This document shows, piece after piece, positions 41,356-49,207 of a stretch of DNA of 64,000 nt. Positions within the stretch are counted from its first letter, which is position 1. Every line of letters begins with the position of its first letter. The notes under the pieces were generated by a model. It was not told where the DNA came from and did not search any database. It worked only from the letters and a program-made list of their open reading frames with translations. The translations under genes were made by a program, and so were the position numbers. The DNA is taken from the NCBI RefSeq assembly GCF_900091465.1, contig NZ_FMHV01000002.1, positions 1,922,001-1,986,000 of the forward strand, written 5' to 3'. Source of the stretch: Micromonospora rhizosphaerae (GTDB lineage Bacteria > Actinomycetota > Actinomycetes > Mycobacteriales > Micromonosporaceae).

Positions 41356-42675
41356 GTGACGGCGACGGACGGGACGGCTACCGGCTGGCGTGCCCGGTGG
41401 GTGAAACGGGAGAACGAGCGGCGGCGCACGGCGTACGAGGCCGCCCTGCAGGAGTGGCGGCGACGCGACGACGAGCTGCGCCGGATCTACGCGCGGGCCG
41501 AGGAGCCGGCGGAGCCGGCGGAGCCGGCGGCGGCGCTGCCGCTGCCACTGGACGACGACGAGGTCCTGGTCGCCGTGCAGCCCTCGGCGGAACTCGTCGA
41601 GGTCACCGCGAGGCACACCGCCGGCCTGCCCGCGCCCGAGCTGACCGTGGTACCCGTCGAGGACACCGGCCGCCCGCCCCGGCTGCCGAAGGGCGTCATG
41701 GTGGTCGACGCCGGCATGGCGGTGATCACCGACCGCCGGCTGATCCTCGTCGGGCGCAGCGGCATCCGAGAGTGGCCGTACGAGTGGCTGGCCGGCGTGG
41801 CGCACCACGCAAAGCTGCCGCTGAGCCTGCTGCACCCGCACGGCCGCGGAAGGATCCAGGGGGTGGCGGTCCCGCACGCCAATGCGTCCGCCTTCCGGCT
41901 GCGGCTCACCCTGGCGTACGCCGAGGCGGTGGGGGAGCGGGAGGCGCTGCTGGACCGGCTCGACGAGGCGGTGGTGGCGCACTGGCACAAGCAACCCGAG
42001 GTGCCGGCTCCGGCCACGCCGGCCGAAGCCCCGGCGGCTGCCCGGCTCGCCCGCCCGGTGCTGGTCGCCGCCGTCGCGGTGCTGGTGGCCCTGGCGGCGA
42101 CCGCGGGCGCGGTCCGCTGGTCCGCGCTGGACCGGCCGGTGGTCGGGATGGAGATGGACGGCGGTGTCGATGGGGATCCGACCGACCCGGGCGAGCCCTC
42201 GCCGTCCACCGGCCTCGGGACGCCGGTCAGCTCCACCCCCACCATCAGCCCCGGGGCCACCGGCACCCCGGTGCCCGGTCGTCCCGATCCGGGTACCACC
42301 GCACCAACTGCCGGCCCGGGCGCCTCCGGCGAGCCGAACCCGGGCAGGGGCGGCCCTTCCTTCAGTCCTCCCCAGCCGCCGGATCCCGGCGACACCGGCA
42401 ACCCCCAGCCGAGCCCCTCCGCCAGCTCGCCGAGCCCGATCCCGGCGGACCGCTGTGGCGCGCCGGAGAACCCGTACAACTACAACTACTGCGGCGGGTC
42501 CCGCATCTACGACCCAGAGGCGGACGTGTGCAGCTATTTCGCCTGCGTCGAAACCTTCTGGGAAGGCAACGGCTACATGGTGCTGTGCAACGACGGCCTG
42601 GTCAGCATGACCGGGATGGGGACCCAACCCTGCGGCGGCCACGGCGGCACCAAGCAGGACGTCTACGACGCCTGA
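41356..42675 (+). CDS. Membrane protein with PH-like inner domain and six-Cys outer domain (paralogue 2 of 4)
   Basis: A 439-residue paralogue of the gene just upstream. Same order: charged helix (GWRARWVKRENERRRTAYEA), PH-like domain (DAGMAVITDRRLILVGRSG, REWPYEWLAGVAHH), membrane helix (VLVAAVAVLVALAATAGAV), a long Pro/Gly/Ser/Thr stalk of about 100 residues, and the outer domain with six cysteines (RCGAPENPYNYNYCGGS, VCSYFACVETFWEGNGY, LCNDGLVSMTG, PCGGHGG). The Cys-Asp-Gly...Ser...Cys..His-Gly end is like DUF3761-type modules. GTG 41356 was chosen because it is preceded by AAAGG at 7 bases and matches the VT- start of paralogue 4; ATG 41341 is in frame. The stalk is three times longer than in paralogue 1. 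Confidence 0.83.
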   Translation: MTATDGTATGWRARWVKRENERRRTAYEAALQEWRRRDDELRRIYARAEEPAEPAEPAAALPLPLDDDEVLVAVQPSAELVEVTARHTAGLPAPELTVVPVEDTGRPPRLPKGVMVVDAGMAVITDRRLILVGRSGIREWPYEWLAGVAHHAKLPLSLLHPHGRGRIQGVAVPHANASAFRLRLTLAYAEAVGEREALLDRLDEAVVAHWHKQPEVPAPATPAEAPAAARLARPVLVAAVAVLVALAATAGAVRWSALDRPVVGMEMDGGVDGDPTDPGEPSPSTGLGTPVSSTPTISPGATGTPVPGRPDPGTTAPTAGPGASGEPNPGRGGPSFSPPQPPDPGDTGNPQPSPSASSPSPIPADRCGAPENPYNYNYCGGSRIYDPEADVCSYFACVETFWEGNGYMVLCNDGLVSMTGMGTQPCGGHGGTKQDVYDA

Positions 42676-42783
42676 CCGGGCCTGTCCCACGGGTTCCCGT
42701 CCGACTCGGAACGCCGGCCTCCGCCGGCCCGGCCGCTGGTTAACCGCTCGCCACGTCGGCCGCCCAGCGTTACCGTCCCGGCC

Positions 42784-43989
42784 GTGTCCCGCACCGTGAC
42801 CCTCGTCCTGGTCGACCACGCCGGCGTGCCGCTGGGTGCCCTCCCGCCGTACGACCTGCCGGAGCCCTGGTGGCAGGAGGTGGCCTCGGTGGTCGCCGAG
42901 GCCCGGCGGCGGCACGGCCTCGACGTGGCGGTGCTACGGCTGCTCGCCGCCGACCGCCCCGAGCCGCCCGGCGGCCACGTCACCTACCTGGGTGAGGTGC
43001 CCGGGCGGCCGTCCGTGCCGCTGGATCCGGTGTCGGTGGACCTGTCGCCGGAACCGCTGCGCGCCCCCTGGGCCGAGCCGGGCGGCCCGGCCCGCAGCCT
43101 CGCCTGGGCCACCGCCGAGCTGCGCCGACTGGGCCGGCCGGCGACCGTCGTCGCGCAGCAGCGAGCCTGGAACCTGTCCGCCATCTGGCGGCTCGACGGC
43201 GACGGCGGCAGCGCCTGGCTCAAGCAGGTGCCGGCGTTCCTCCGGCACGAGGCCGCCGTGCTGCGCTGGCTCGGCCACGCGGTGCCCGGCACCGCACCGA
43301 CCCTGCTCGCCGACGACGGATCCGGCCGGATGCTGCTCGACCACGTGCCCGGGGACGACCGGTACGAGGCCGGCAGCGACGAGCGGGCCGCCATCGCCGC
43401 CGACCACCACGCCATCCAGCTCCGCGCCGCCGGCGACGTGGCGCGGCTCGTCGCGGCCGGCTTACCCGATCGGCGGGGCTCGGCGCTGGCCCGCTGGATC
43501 CGCGCCGCGCTCGCCCCGCACGATCCCTCCATCGTGGCGGACCTGTTGACCGGGCTCGACGCCCGCCTCGAGGAGGTACGCCGCTTCGGGCTGCCCGACA
43601 CCCTCGTGCACGGCGACCTGCACCCCGGCAACGTGCGGAGCGACGGCGAGCGGCGGGTCATCATCGACTGGGGTGACTCGTTCGTCGGCCACCCGGCGTT
43701 CGACATCCTGCGGCTCACCGAGACCCTCGACCCGGCGACGGCCGGGCCGCTGCTCGAGGCCTGGGCCGCCCGGTGGCGCGCGGACGTGCCCGGCTGCGAC
43801 CCGGAGCGGGCGGTCACGCTGCTCCGCCCGGTCGCCGCGCTGCGCCTCGCCGCCGTCTTCGCCATGTTCCTCGCCGGCATCGAGCCGAGCGAACGGCCGT
43901 TCCACGTCAACGACGTGCCGGCCTGCCTGGACCGGGCTGCGCTGACCTCGTTCCCCGAGGGTCAGGCGGCTGTTCGCCCGCTTCCTTGA
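42784..43989 (+). CDS. Aminoglycoside phosphotransferase-like (APH/ChoK) kinase
   Basis: A 401-residue protein. The C-terminal two thirds have a kinase-like APH fold: an N-lobe around AWLKQVPAFLRHEAAVLRWL (Lys and Glu), the hinge region GRMLLDHVPGDDRYE, the catalytic loop VHGDLHPGNVRSD (from H276) and the metal-binding Asp in VIIDWGDSFVGHPAFDILRL. The first ~110 residues look like a separate domain (VLVDHAGVPLGALPPYDLPE) of a kind seen in NUDIX-like or hydrolase fusions. The substrate is unknown; resistance should not be assumed. Codon 227 (43462-43464) is TTA, rare in such genomes, so expression might depend on a bldA-type tRNA. It may be cotranscribed with paralogue 2 (108 bp gap). Confidence 0.85.
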   Translation: MSRTVTLVLVDHAGVPLGALPPYDLPEPWWQEVASVVAEARRRHGLDVAVLRLLAADRPEPPGGHVTYLGEVPGRPSVPLDPVSVDLSPEPLRAPWAEPGGPARSLAWATAELRRLGRPATVVAQQRAWNLSAIWRLDGDGGSAWLKQVPAFLRHEAAVLRWLGHAVPGTAPTLLADDGSGRMLLDHVPGDDRYEAGSDERAAIAADHHAIQLRAAGDVARLVAAGLPDRRGSALARWIRAALAPHDPSIVADLLTGLDARLEEVRRFGLPDTLVHGDLHPGNVRSDGERRVIIDWGDSFVGHPAFDILRLTETLDPATAGPLLEAWAARWRADVPGCDPERAVTLLRPVAALRLAAVFAMFLAGIEPSERPFHVNDVPACLDRAALTSFPEGQAAVRPLP

Positions 43990-44199
43990 CGAGGTGAGTG
44001 CAGAACGACGCGACCTGGTCTGAAGCGAGCCCGTCAGAGTCGATCCAGCCTCTGCTTCCGGAGCCCGCGGATGTGGTCCTTGATGGCGCAGAAGGATGTG
44101 ACCAGGACGTGACCAGGGCCACACATGACCACGCGCGCCGACCGTCGTTGGGCTCAGGAGTGATGGCTGGCAGGGCGGCAGGGTCGAGGGGGCCGAGTG

Positions 44200-44370
44200 A
44201 TGGATGAGCACGCCGAGTGGGACGACCTGCGCGAGCGCCGGATGGCGGAGCCGGGCGCCGCCGAGGCGTACGATGCCGCCCGGATCGCGTTCGAGCTTGG
44301 TCAGGCGGCGCGGGAGCTTCGGGAGCGCAAGAGCCGGCTCGTTCTGCGCCGGCGGGCGGCTCGCCCTTGA
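44200..44370 (+). pseudogene. Truncated HigA/XRE-type antitoxin
   Basis: A 56-codon frame. It reads MDEHAEWDDLRERRMAEPGA, AEAYDAARIAFELGQAAREL and then RERKSRLVLRRR before TGA. The first ~42 residues match the N-terminal helices of HigA-like XRE antitoxins from actinomycetes. The expected helix-turn-helix after RELRE is missing, so the gene is probably frameshifted or cut. The ribosome site GAGGGGG is present. No toxin gene is recognisable in the 210 bp upstream (43990-44199), which contain no other convincing gene, nor in the short gap to the next gene. Confidence 0.6.
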
Positions 44371-44436
44371 TCGCCTCGCCACGCTGCAGCAGAAGCGAGC
44401 GCGTCACATGACCGGATCGTGTCCCGTCTCGGTGGC

Positions 44437-45264
44437 ATGAGACGAATCGTTCGTGCCGTCGCCGTCCTGCTCGGCCTGGTGGCCGTCGTCATCGGGGTCT
44501 GGGCGCTGCTCCGGCCGGAATCCTTCAGCACGGCAGTCAACTTCCCGCCGCACGAACACTTCGTGCACGACGTCGGCGCCTTCCAGCTCGGCATCGGGGC
44601 CACCCTGCTGCTGGCCACGATCTGGACGGACGCGCTCGCGGTGGCCCTCGCCGGCTACCTGGTCGGCGGGATCGCCCACACGGTGACGCACGCCGTTGAC
44701 GCGGACCTGGGCGGCAGCCCGGCGCAGACCTGGGTGGTCGGGGTGTCGGCGCTGCTCGCCCTCGTGGCGCTGGTGATCCGCCTCCGGGAGCGGGGGTGGG
44801 TGGTCGGCGAGGTCGACCCGGCGTCCTCGCCGGCCTGGGCGCCCTTCAACCGGCAGAAGACCGTCGCGCTGACCACGTTCCGCCGCGACGGCACCCCGGT
44901 CGCCACGCCGGTGAGCATCGCCGTCGCGGGCGAGCGGGCGTACGTACGCAGCTTCGAGAAGGCCTGGAAGACCCGGCGTCTGCGCAACAACCCCCGGGTC
45001 ACCGTGGCGCCGTCGACCGGGCGCGGCACGCCGACCGGCCCGGCGATCGAGGCCACCGCCCGCCGGCTGACCGGAGCGGAGTACGACGCCGCCAGCCGGG
45101 CGCTGGTGCGCAAGCACCCGATGCTGCACGGGGTGCTCGTGCCCGCGATGCACCGGCTCGGGCGAAGCAGGACCGGTCGTACGGTCCACTTTGAACTGAT
45201 GCCGGCGACGCCAGCCGCGCCTTCCCGAACGCTCCCGGTGGACGTCGAAGGGGTGCGCAGGTGA
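44437..45264 (+). CDS. Fusion of a four-helix membrane domain with a PPOX/F420-type oxidoreductase domain
   Basis: A 275-residue protein. Residues 1 to about 115 have four hydrophobic helices (VAVLLGLVAVVIGVWALL, FQLGIGATLLLATIWTDALA, GYLVGGIAHTVTHAVDA, VGVSALLALVALVI). From about 130 a split-barrel flavin/F420 domain follows: NRQKTVALTTFRRDGTPV, ATPVSIAVAGERAYVRSFEK and RRLRNNPRVTVAPST, the hallmarks of PPOX-class F420-dependent proteins. Such enzymes reduce diverse substrates with F420H2; membrane tethering by its own four-helix domain is unusual. GTG 44419 is an alternative start. It converges with a second F420-type gene at 45269, only 4 bp between stops. Confidence 0.85.
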   Translation: MRRIVRAVAVLLGLVAVVIGVWALLRPESFSTAVNFPPHEHFVHDVGAFQLGIGATLLLATIWTDALAVALAGYLVGGIAHTVTHAVDADLGGSPAQTWVVGVSALLALVALVIRLRERGWVVGEVDPASSPAWAPFNRQKTVALTTFRRDGTPVATPVSIAVAGERAYVRSFEKAWKTRRLRNNPRVTVAPSTGRGTPTGPAIEATARRLTGAEYDAASRALVRKHPMLHGVLVPAMHRLGRSRTGRTVHFELMPATPAAPSRTLPVDVEGVRR

Positions 45265-45268
45265 GCGG

Positions 45269-45622
45269 TTACATGAGTGAGAGCTGAACTGCGACGTCGC
45301 GCTTCGGGTAGTGCTGCTCCACCTGATCCGGGCCGTACTTGTCGCGGAACATCGCTTCCACGTGGTGGACCCGGTCCGGCTCGGTGATCGGTGTGGCGGT
45401 CGTGTTCAACGCCATTCCGTTCGCGGCCACCTGCACCATCGGTGTCTGCCGTACGTTCTTGTACCAGTGGCTGTCCGAGCCGGTGATCGGCATCAGGAAC
45501 ATGCTCTCTTCCTCCTGCACGAACCACACGGGGCGCGAGATCTGCCGTCCGGTCTTCCGGCCGGTCACGGTCAGCTCGACCTCGTTGACGCCCTCAAGCG
45601 CTTCCCTGACGGCTTTGGTCAC
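45269..45622 (-). CDS. Deazaflavin (F420)-dependent nitroreductase-like protein (Ddn family)
   Basis: A 117-residue split-barrel protein. Marks are VNEVELTVTGRKTGRQISRP, VWFVQEEESMFLMPITGSDS and HWYKNVRQTPMVQVAANG, as in the Ddn/DUF385 family, which use reduced F420. The frame opens 5 codons further up at a TTG (45637), but GTG 45622 is preferred because a GGAGG site lies exactly 5 bases before it. It converges with the fused F420-type gene at 44437. The Trp-Tyr-Lys-Asn segment is the F420 phosphate-binding mark of the group. Substrate unknown. Confidence 0.87.
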   Translation of the reverse strand: MTKAVREALEGVNEVELTVTGRKTGRQISRPVWFVQEEESMFLMPITGSDSHWYKNVRQTPMVQVAANGMALNTTATPITEPDRVHHVEAMFRDKYGPDQVEQHYPKRDVAVQLSLM

Positions 45623-45764
45623 GGTGTCCTCCGTCAACGTCCCGATGTGCCTCCGCTTGCCAGGCTATGGACCTTCGCGGGCGCTCGCGGCGGGATCCGA
45701 ATCCCCGGCAGTAGCAGCGGCCACGGACACCTCACGGGGCGCAGAAGTTGCTGGTGCGGTCCGA

Positions 45765-46952
45765 CTATTTCCGGTTGAGAAGCGTGACCGCTGGCAGCAC
45801 CACGAGTGAGCCCGCCAGCCCGGCGAGCAGCGGGTACCCGCCGGTGGAGAGGACGGCGGTGGATGCCAGGCTCGCGGTGGCCGCGGCCGCCCACACTGCC
45901 GCGTCGACGGCGCCTTCCACCTGCGCCCGGTCCGCCGCCGGTAGGCCGCTGGCCAGCCGGCCGCTGCCGCCGATGAAGCAGAGATTCCAGCCGTAGCCCA
46001 GCAGGAACAGCGCCGCGGTCTGAAGGACGGGCTGGCTGTGTGGCGCGGTGACGGCTGAGGCGGTCGCGATCGCGAGGGTGAGCAGTCCGGCGAGCATGAC
46101 GGGTCGGGCGCCGAGCCCATCGAGCAGCCGTCCGGTCAGCGGTGACAACGCGAACATGCCTAGCGTGTGCGCGGACAGGGCCATGCCGATCCGGCCCACC
46201 TCATGGTGGTGCAGGTGCATGTCCAGCGGCGCCGCGGTCATGACCGCCACCATGACCACCTGTGCGGTCGCCATGACGGCTAACGCCGACCGGGCCGGCG
46301 ACGTCCGTACCAGGTCGCGGAGGCGGCCCCGCGCCTGAACCGGCTCAGCCCCGCCAGCCGGCAGGCAGAACACCGCGGCCGTGGCGACCGAGCTCGCCAG
46401 TGACGAGAAGAGGAACGGGCCGGACAGTGCCACCCAGCCCAGATGGCTTGCGGTGACGCTCACCGGCGCGAGCAGCAGCGGTCCGCCGACCGCGCCGACG
46501 GCGCCGGCCCAGACCAGGGTGCCGATCGCGAATCCGCGCCGCTGCACGGGGTAGAGCTCGGCGGCGGCGTAACGCGACAGCAGCGCCCCGGCGTTGCCGA
46601 GCCCGAGCAGCAGCATTCCGATGCTCAAGATCGTGATGTCGCTGCGGGCCACCGCGGCGATCGCGAGTGCTCCGCCCACCGTCGCCGCGGCGTACCCGAA
46701 GGCGAGACCGGCCCGCCAGCCCCAGCGGTTTGTCGTCCGCGTCAATGCGATCGCGCCGATACCGGTGCCGACGATGCCTGCCGTGTTCGGAACGCCGCCC
46801 CAGACAGCACCGAGCCGGTCCGCGGCGACGATCGTGCTCACCGGGCTGGCGGCTGCCATGGCGGCGTTCATCAGGGCAGCGGTCGCAAAGAGCGCGGCCG
46901 TGGCGCGGGTACGCGTGGTCTGCCGGGCAGCTGGCGGCGAGGTGATGAGCAC
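45765..46952 (-). CDS. MFS transporter
   Basis: A 395-residue, 12-helix major facilitator. The first half shows ALFATAALMNAAMAAASPVS, GAIALTRTTNRWGWRAGLAF (the loop 2-3 region) and LLLGLGNAGALLSRYAAAEL. The second half has GMFALSPLTGRLLDGLGARP and GYGWNLCFIGGSGRLASGLP. The pattern fits multidrug-type MFS proteins. GTG 46952 starts the polar leader before helix 1. It is divergent from an Lrp/AsnC regulator with about 100 bp between, so the regulator likely controls it and its substrate may be an amino acid or related compound. Confidence 0.88.
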   Translation of the reverse strand: MLITSPPAARQTTRTRATAALFATAALMNAAMAAASPVSTIVAADRLGAVWGGVPNTAGIVGTGIGAIALTRTTNRWGWRAGLAFGYAAATVGGALAIAAVARSDITILSIGMLLLGLGNAGALLSRYAAAELYPVQRRGFAIGTLVWAGAVGAVGGPLLLAPVSVTASHLGWVALSGPFLFSSLASSVATAAVFCLPAGGAEPVQARGRLRDLVRTSPARSALAVMATAQVVMVAVMTAAPLDMHLHHHEVGRIGMALSAHTLGMFALSPLTGRLLDGLGARPVMLAGLLTLAIATASAVTAPHSQPVLQTAALFLLGYGWNLCFIGGSGRLASGLPAADRAQVEGAVDAAVWAAAATASLASTAVLSTGGYPLLAGLAGSLVVLPAVTLLNRK

Positions 46953-47002
46953 ACGTCCACGCTAGGAAGCCCGGCCGCTCAGCTACATGGGCGTTGAGCA
47001 TT

Positions 47003-47016
47003 GATCGGGCCTGATC
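47003..47016. promoter_or_regulatory. Candidate Lrp/AsnC binding dyad
   Basis: GATCGGGCCTGATC is an imperfect dyad (6 of 7 pairs) in the gap between the divergent MFS and Lrp-type genes, a likely place for control of both. Confidence 0.35.
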
Positions 47017-47056
47017 GCCTGTTGATTGCAAGGCAGAGAGGCGTGACGCTTGCCAG

Positions 47057-47548
47057 ATGAGCAAACCGCTGGATCAGACGGACTGGCGCATCATCGCCGA
47101 GCTGCAGCGCGACGGACGCCTGTCCTACAACCAACTCGGGCGCCTGGTGAACATGTCATCGCCCGCGGTCGCCGAGCGGGTGCGGCGGCTCGAAGAATCC
47201 GGGGTGATCGCCGGGTACCAGGCCCGGATCGATCCGGCCCGCGCCGGCCTCCCGCTGACCGCGTTCGTTCAACTGCGGTGTGCGCTCGGCCGCTGCCTGC
47301 TCAAGACGACGGCCGCCGATGACTTTCCCGAAGTCGTGGAGGTGCACAAGTTGAGCGGCAGCTCCTGCTCGATGCTGAAGGTGCGCGTGGCGTCGATGCC
47401 GCACCTGGAAGGGCTGCTCGAACGCCTCGGCGAGCACGGCGAGATGAACTCCCACGTCGTCTTGTCGACGCAGTACGAAGGCCGGCCCGTTCAACCGGCG
47501 AAGGCCGAGTCCCGCCGGGCGACGCAGAGCTCCGGCTGGAGCCGGTAA
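47057..47548 (+). CDS. Lrp/AsnC-family transcriptional regulator
   Basis: A 163-residue regulator. The N-terminal HTH (LDQTDWRIIAELQRDGRLSY, NQLGRLVNMSSPAVAERVRR) is followed by the linker GVIAGYQARIDPARAGLPLT and a RAM/effector domain (FPEVVEVHKLSGSSCSMLKV, LEGLLERLGEHGEMNSHVVL). The C-terminal 15 residues (PAKAESRRATQS) are an unordered tail. Lrp proteins form octamers and sense amino acids. It is divergent from the MFS exporter and probably controls it. Confidence 0.93.
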   Translation: MSKPLDQTDWRIIAELQRDGRLSYNQLGRLVNMSSPAVAERVRRLEESGVIAGYQARIDPARAGLPLTAFVQLRCALGRCLLKTTAADDFPEVVEVHKLSGSSCSMLKVRVASMPHLEGLLERLGEHGEMNSHVVLSTQYEGRPVQPAKAESRRATQSSGWSR

Positions 47549-47559
47549 ACAAGACAGGG

Positions 47560-47775
47560 CTAGGCGGGGTCGACGTCGCGGGAACTGGTCAGCGTGCCGA
47601 TCGCCACCAGCGCCGGCCCGGCGAGCGCGACCGCCGTCTCCAACGCCGCAGACACCTGCGGAAAGTCGTCCGCTGACGCCCGCACTCCCGCGGCAAGAAA
47701 CGCATCCTCATGGGGGTTGGCGATCTCCCACCAGGCCGACCACCCGCCTTCGTAGTACCTGCGGATGGTCCTGCA
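47560..47775 (-). pseudogene. 3' fragment of an unknown gene fused to the alkA end
   Basis: In a frame different from the Ada-AlkA gene, the last ~65 codons read RYYEGGWSAWWEIANPHEDA, then SADDFPQVSAALETAVAL and GPALVAIGTLTSSRDVDPA before TAG. This looks like a natural protein end (well-ordered, normal codon use), but no start exists; upstream the same frame is only a shadow of alkA. It overlaps the odd C-terminal tail of the Ada-AlkA gene. I do not recognise the family. It seems to be the leftover 3' part of a gene joined to alkA by a deletion. Confidence 0.45.
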
Positions 47776-49207
47776 AGAAGGACGTTGACGGGGTTCGCCA
47801 CAGCAGGTGGGCCCCGTAACCGCGCCAGGGCCGCCACCGGTCGGCGTGCCGCGCGAGGCCGGCTGTGTCGGCGGGTAGCCCGTACGCCCTAGCCGCCGTC
47901 TGCAGCTCGCCGCCGGCGGCGGGGAAGGCGTCTGGGTCGCCGAGCGCGTGCAGCATGAGGTCATCGATCTGGGCGGGCCCGAGACCGGGTATGGCGAGCA
48001 GGCTGCGCCGGACCGCCACCCGGTCGGCGCCCTCGTCCAAGCGCAGCTGGCCGGTAGCCAGCAGCTGAGCCATCTCCCGAACCGCGCTCGCTCGGGCCTC
48101 GGGCAGAGCGAGGTCGTCAGCGGCGGCGATGGCTGCAGGGTCCGGAAACGTGTGGGTGAGCCCGCCATCGGGGCTGGGCAACGGATCGGCGAGCGCCGCG
48201 ACCAGACTCGCCGCGTGCGAACCGAGCACGATGCGCAGCGCTGTCTCCGCACCGTCCACTGTGCCGGGTAGCCGCAGGCCGGGCACCGCTTTGGTCAGCG
48301 GTGCGAGGGCCGGATCGGCGGCCAGCACGGGAAGGTAGCTGCCCGGGTCGGCGTCCAGGTCGAGCAGGCGCCGGCAGCGGGCTACGGCGGCGCCCAGGTC
48401 GGCCACGGTGGCCAGCCGGAACGTCGCCTGCACGTGGGCGGGTGCGGGGCGCAGGGTCACGGTGCCGGGCCCACCGGGTAGCCGCAGGGCGCGACGGTAC
48501 GTGCCGTTGGCGTACTCCTCGATGCCTGGCAGTGCGCGGGCCGCCAACCATCCGACTACCCCGTATGGGTCGTACGGTTGCCGGACGACCAGCCGCAACG
48601 TGAGGCCGCCGCCCGGGTGCCGGTCGTCGCGCCGGCGCGCGGCCGCGCGTAGCTGCGACGGCGTGGCGCCGAAGATCTCGCGGAGGGTGTCGTTGAACTG
48701 CCGGATGCTGGAGAAGCCAGCGGCGAAGGCGACCTCACCGAACGGCATCCCGGTGGTCTCGACGAGCAGCCGTGCCTGGTACGCCCGCTGGGAGCGAGCC
48801 AGGGCAAGCGGCGGGGCACCGACCGCCTCGACCAGCAGTCGATGCAGATGCCGGACACTGACCGCAAGCTTCCGGGCCAGCCCAGGCACGCCTTCGCGGT
48901 CCACCACGCCGTCCGCGATCAGCCGCATCGCCCGGCCGACCACGTCGGCTCGCGTGTTCCACTCCGGCGATCCGGGCACCGCGTCCGGGCGGCAGCGCTT
49001 GCAGGCGCGCAGTCCGGCGAGTTGAGCGGCAGCCGCAGTCCGGTAGAAGGTGACGTTTGCCGGTTTCGGGCAGACCGGCGAGGGGCAGCTCGGCCGGCAG
49101 TAGATCCCGGTGGTGCGTACCCCGACGATGAACCAGCCGTCGAACCGCGGATCGCGGCTACGGGTGGCCTGGTAGCACCGCTCGAAGTCGAGCTCCATCT
49201 CGCCCAT
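47708..49207 (-). CDS. Ada-AlkA fusion: DNA methylphosphotriester/AraC domain plus divergent AlkA glycosylase
   Basis: A 499-residue protein. Residues 1-75 are the Ada zinc domain with all four ligand cysteines (C37 and C41 in GIYCRPSCPSP, C69 and C72 in RACKRCRPD). An AraC-type HTH follows (VSVRHLHRLLVEAVGAPPLA, FGEVAFAAGFSSIRQFNDTL). From about 195 there is an AlkA N-terminal domain and then the HhH region (SLLAIPGLGPAQIDDLMLHA). In functional AlkA the next segment has a catalytic Asp about 12 residues after ALG; here the aligned residue is Gly (GDPDAFPAAGGELQ), so glycosylase activity is doubtful. The last ~35 residues are foreign. Start ATG 49207 overlaps the MFS stop (TGATG). Confidence 0.85.
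   Translation of the reverse strand: MGEMELDFERCYQATRSRDPRFDGWFIVGVRTTGIYCRPSCPSPVCPKPANVTFYRTAAAAQLAGLRACKRCRPDAVPGSPEWNTRADVVGRAMRLIADGVVDREGVPGLARKLAVSVRHLHRLLVEAVGAPPLALARSQRAYQARLLVETTGMPFGEVAFAAGFSSIRQFNDTLREIFGATPSQLRAAARRRDDRHPGGGLTLRLVVRQPYDPYGVVGWLAARALPGIEEYANGTYRRALRLPGGPGTVTLRPAPAHVQATFRLATVADLGAAVARCRRLLDLDADPGSYLPVLAADPALAPLTKAVPGLRLPGTVDGAETALRIVLGSHAASLVAALADPLPSPDGGLTHTFPDPAAIAAADDLALPEARASAVREMAQLLATGQLRLDEGADRVAVRRSLLAIPGLGPAQIDDLMLHALGDPDAFPAAGGELQTAARAYGLPADTAGLARHADRWRPWRGYGAHLLWRTPSTSFLQDHPQVLRRRVVGLVGDRQPP

Noticed and set aside
42784..43989. Aminoglycoside resistance gene
   Set aside because: Only the kinase-like fold is shared; the extra N-terminal domain and lack of specific motifs do not support a resistance function.
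43998..44207. Possible toxin gene before the HigA-like fragment
   Set aside because: The frame (QNDATWSEASPSESIQ) does not resemble HigB/RelE toxins in either strand.
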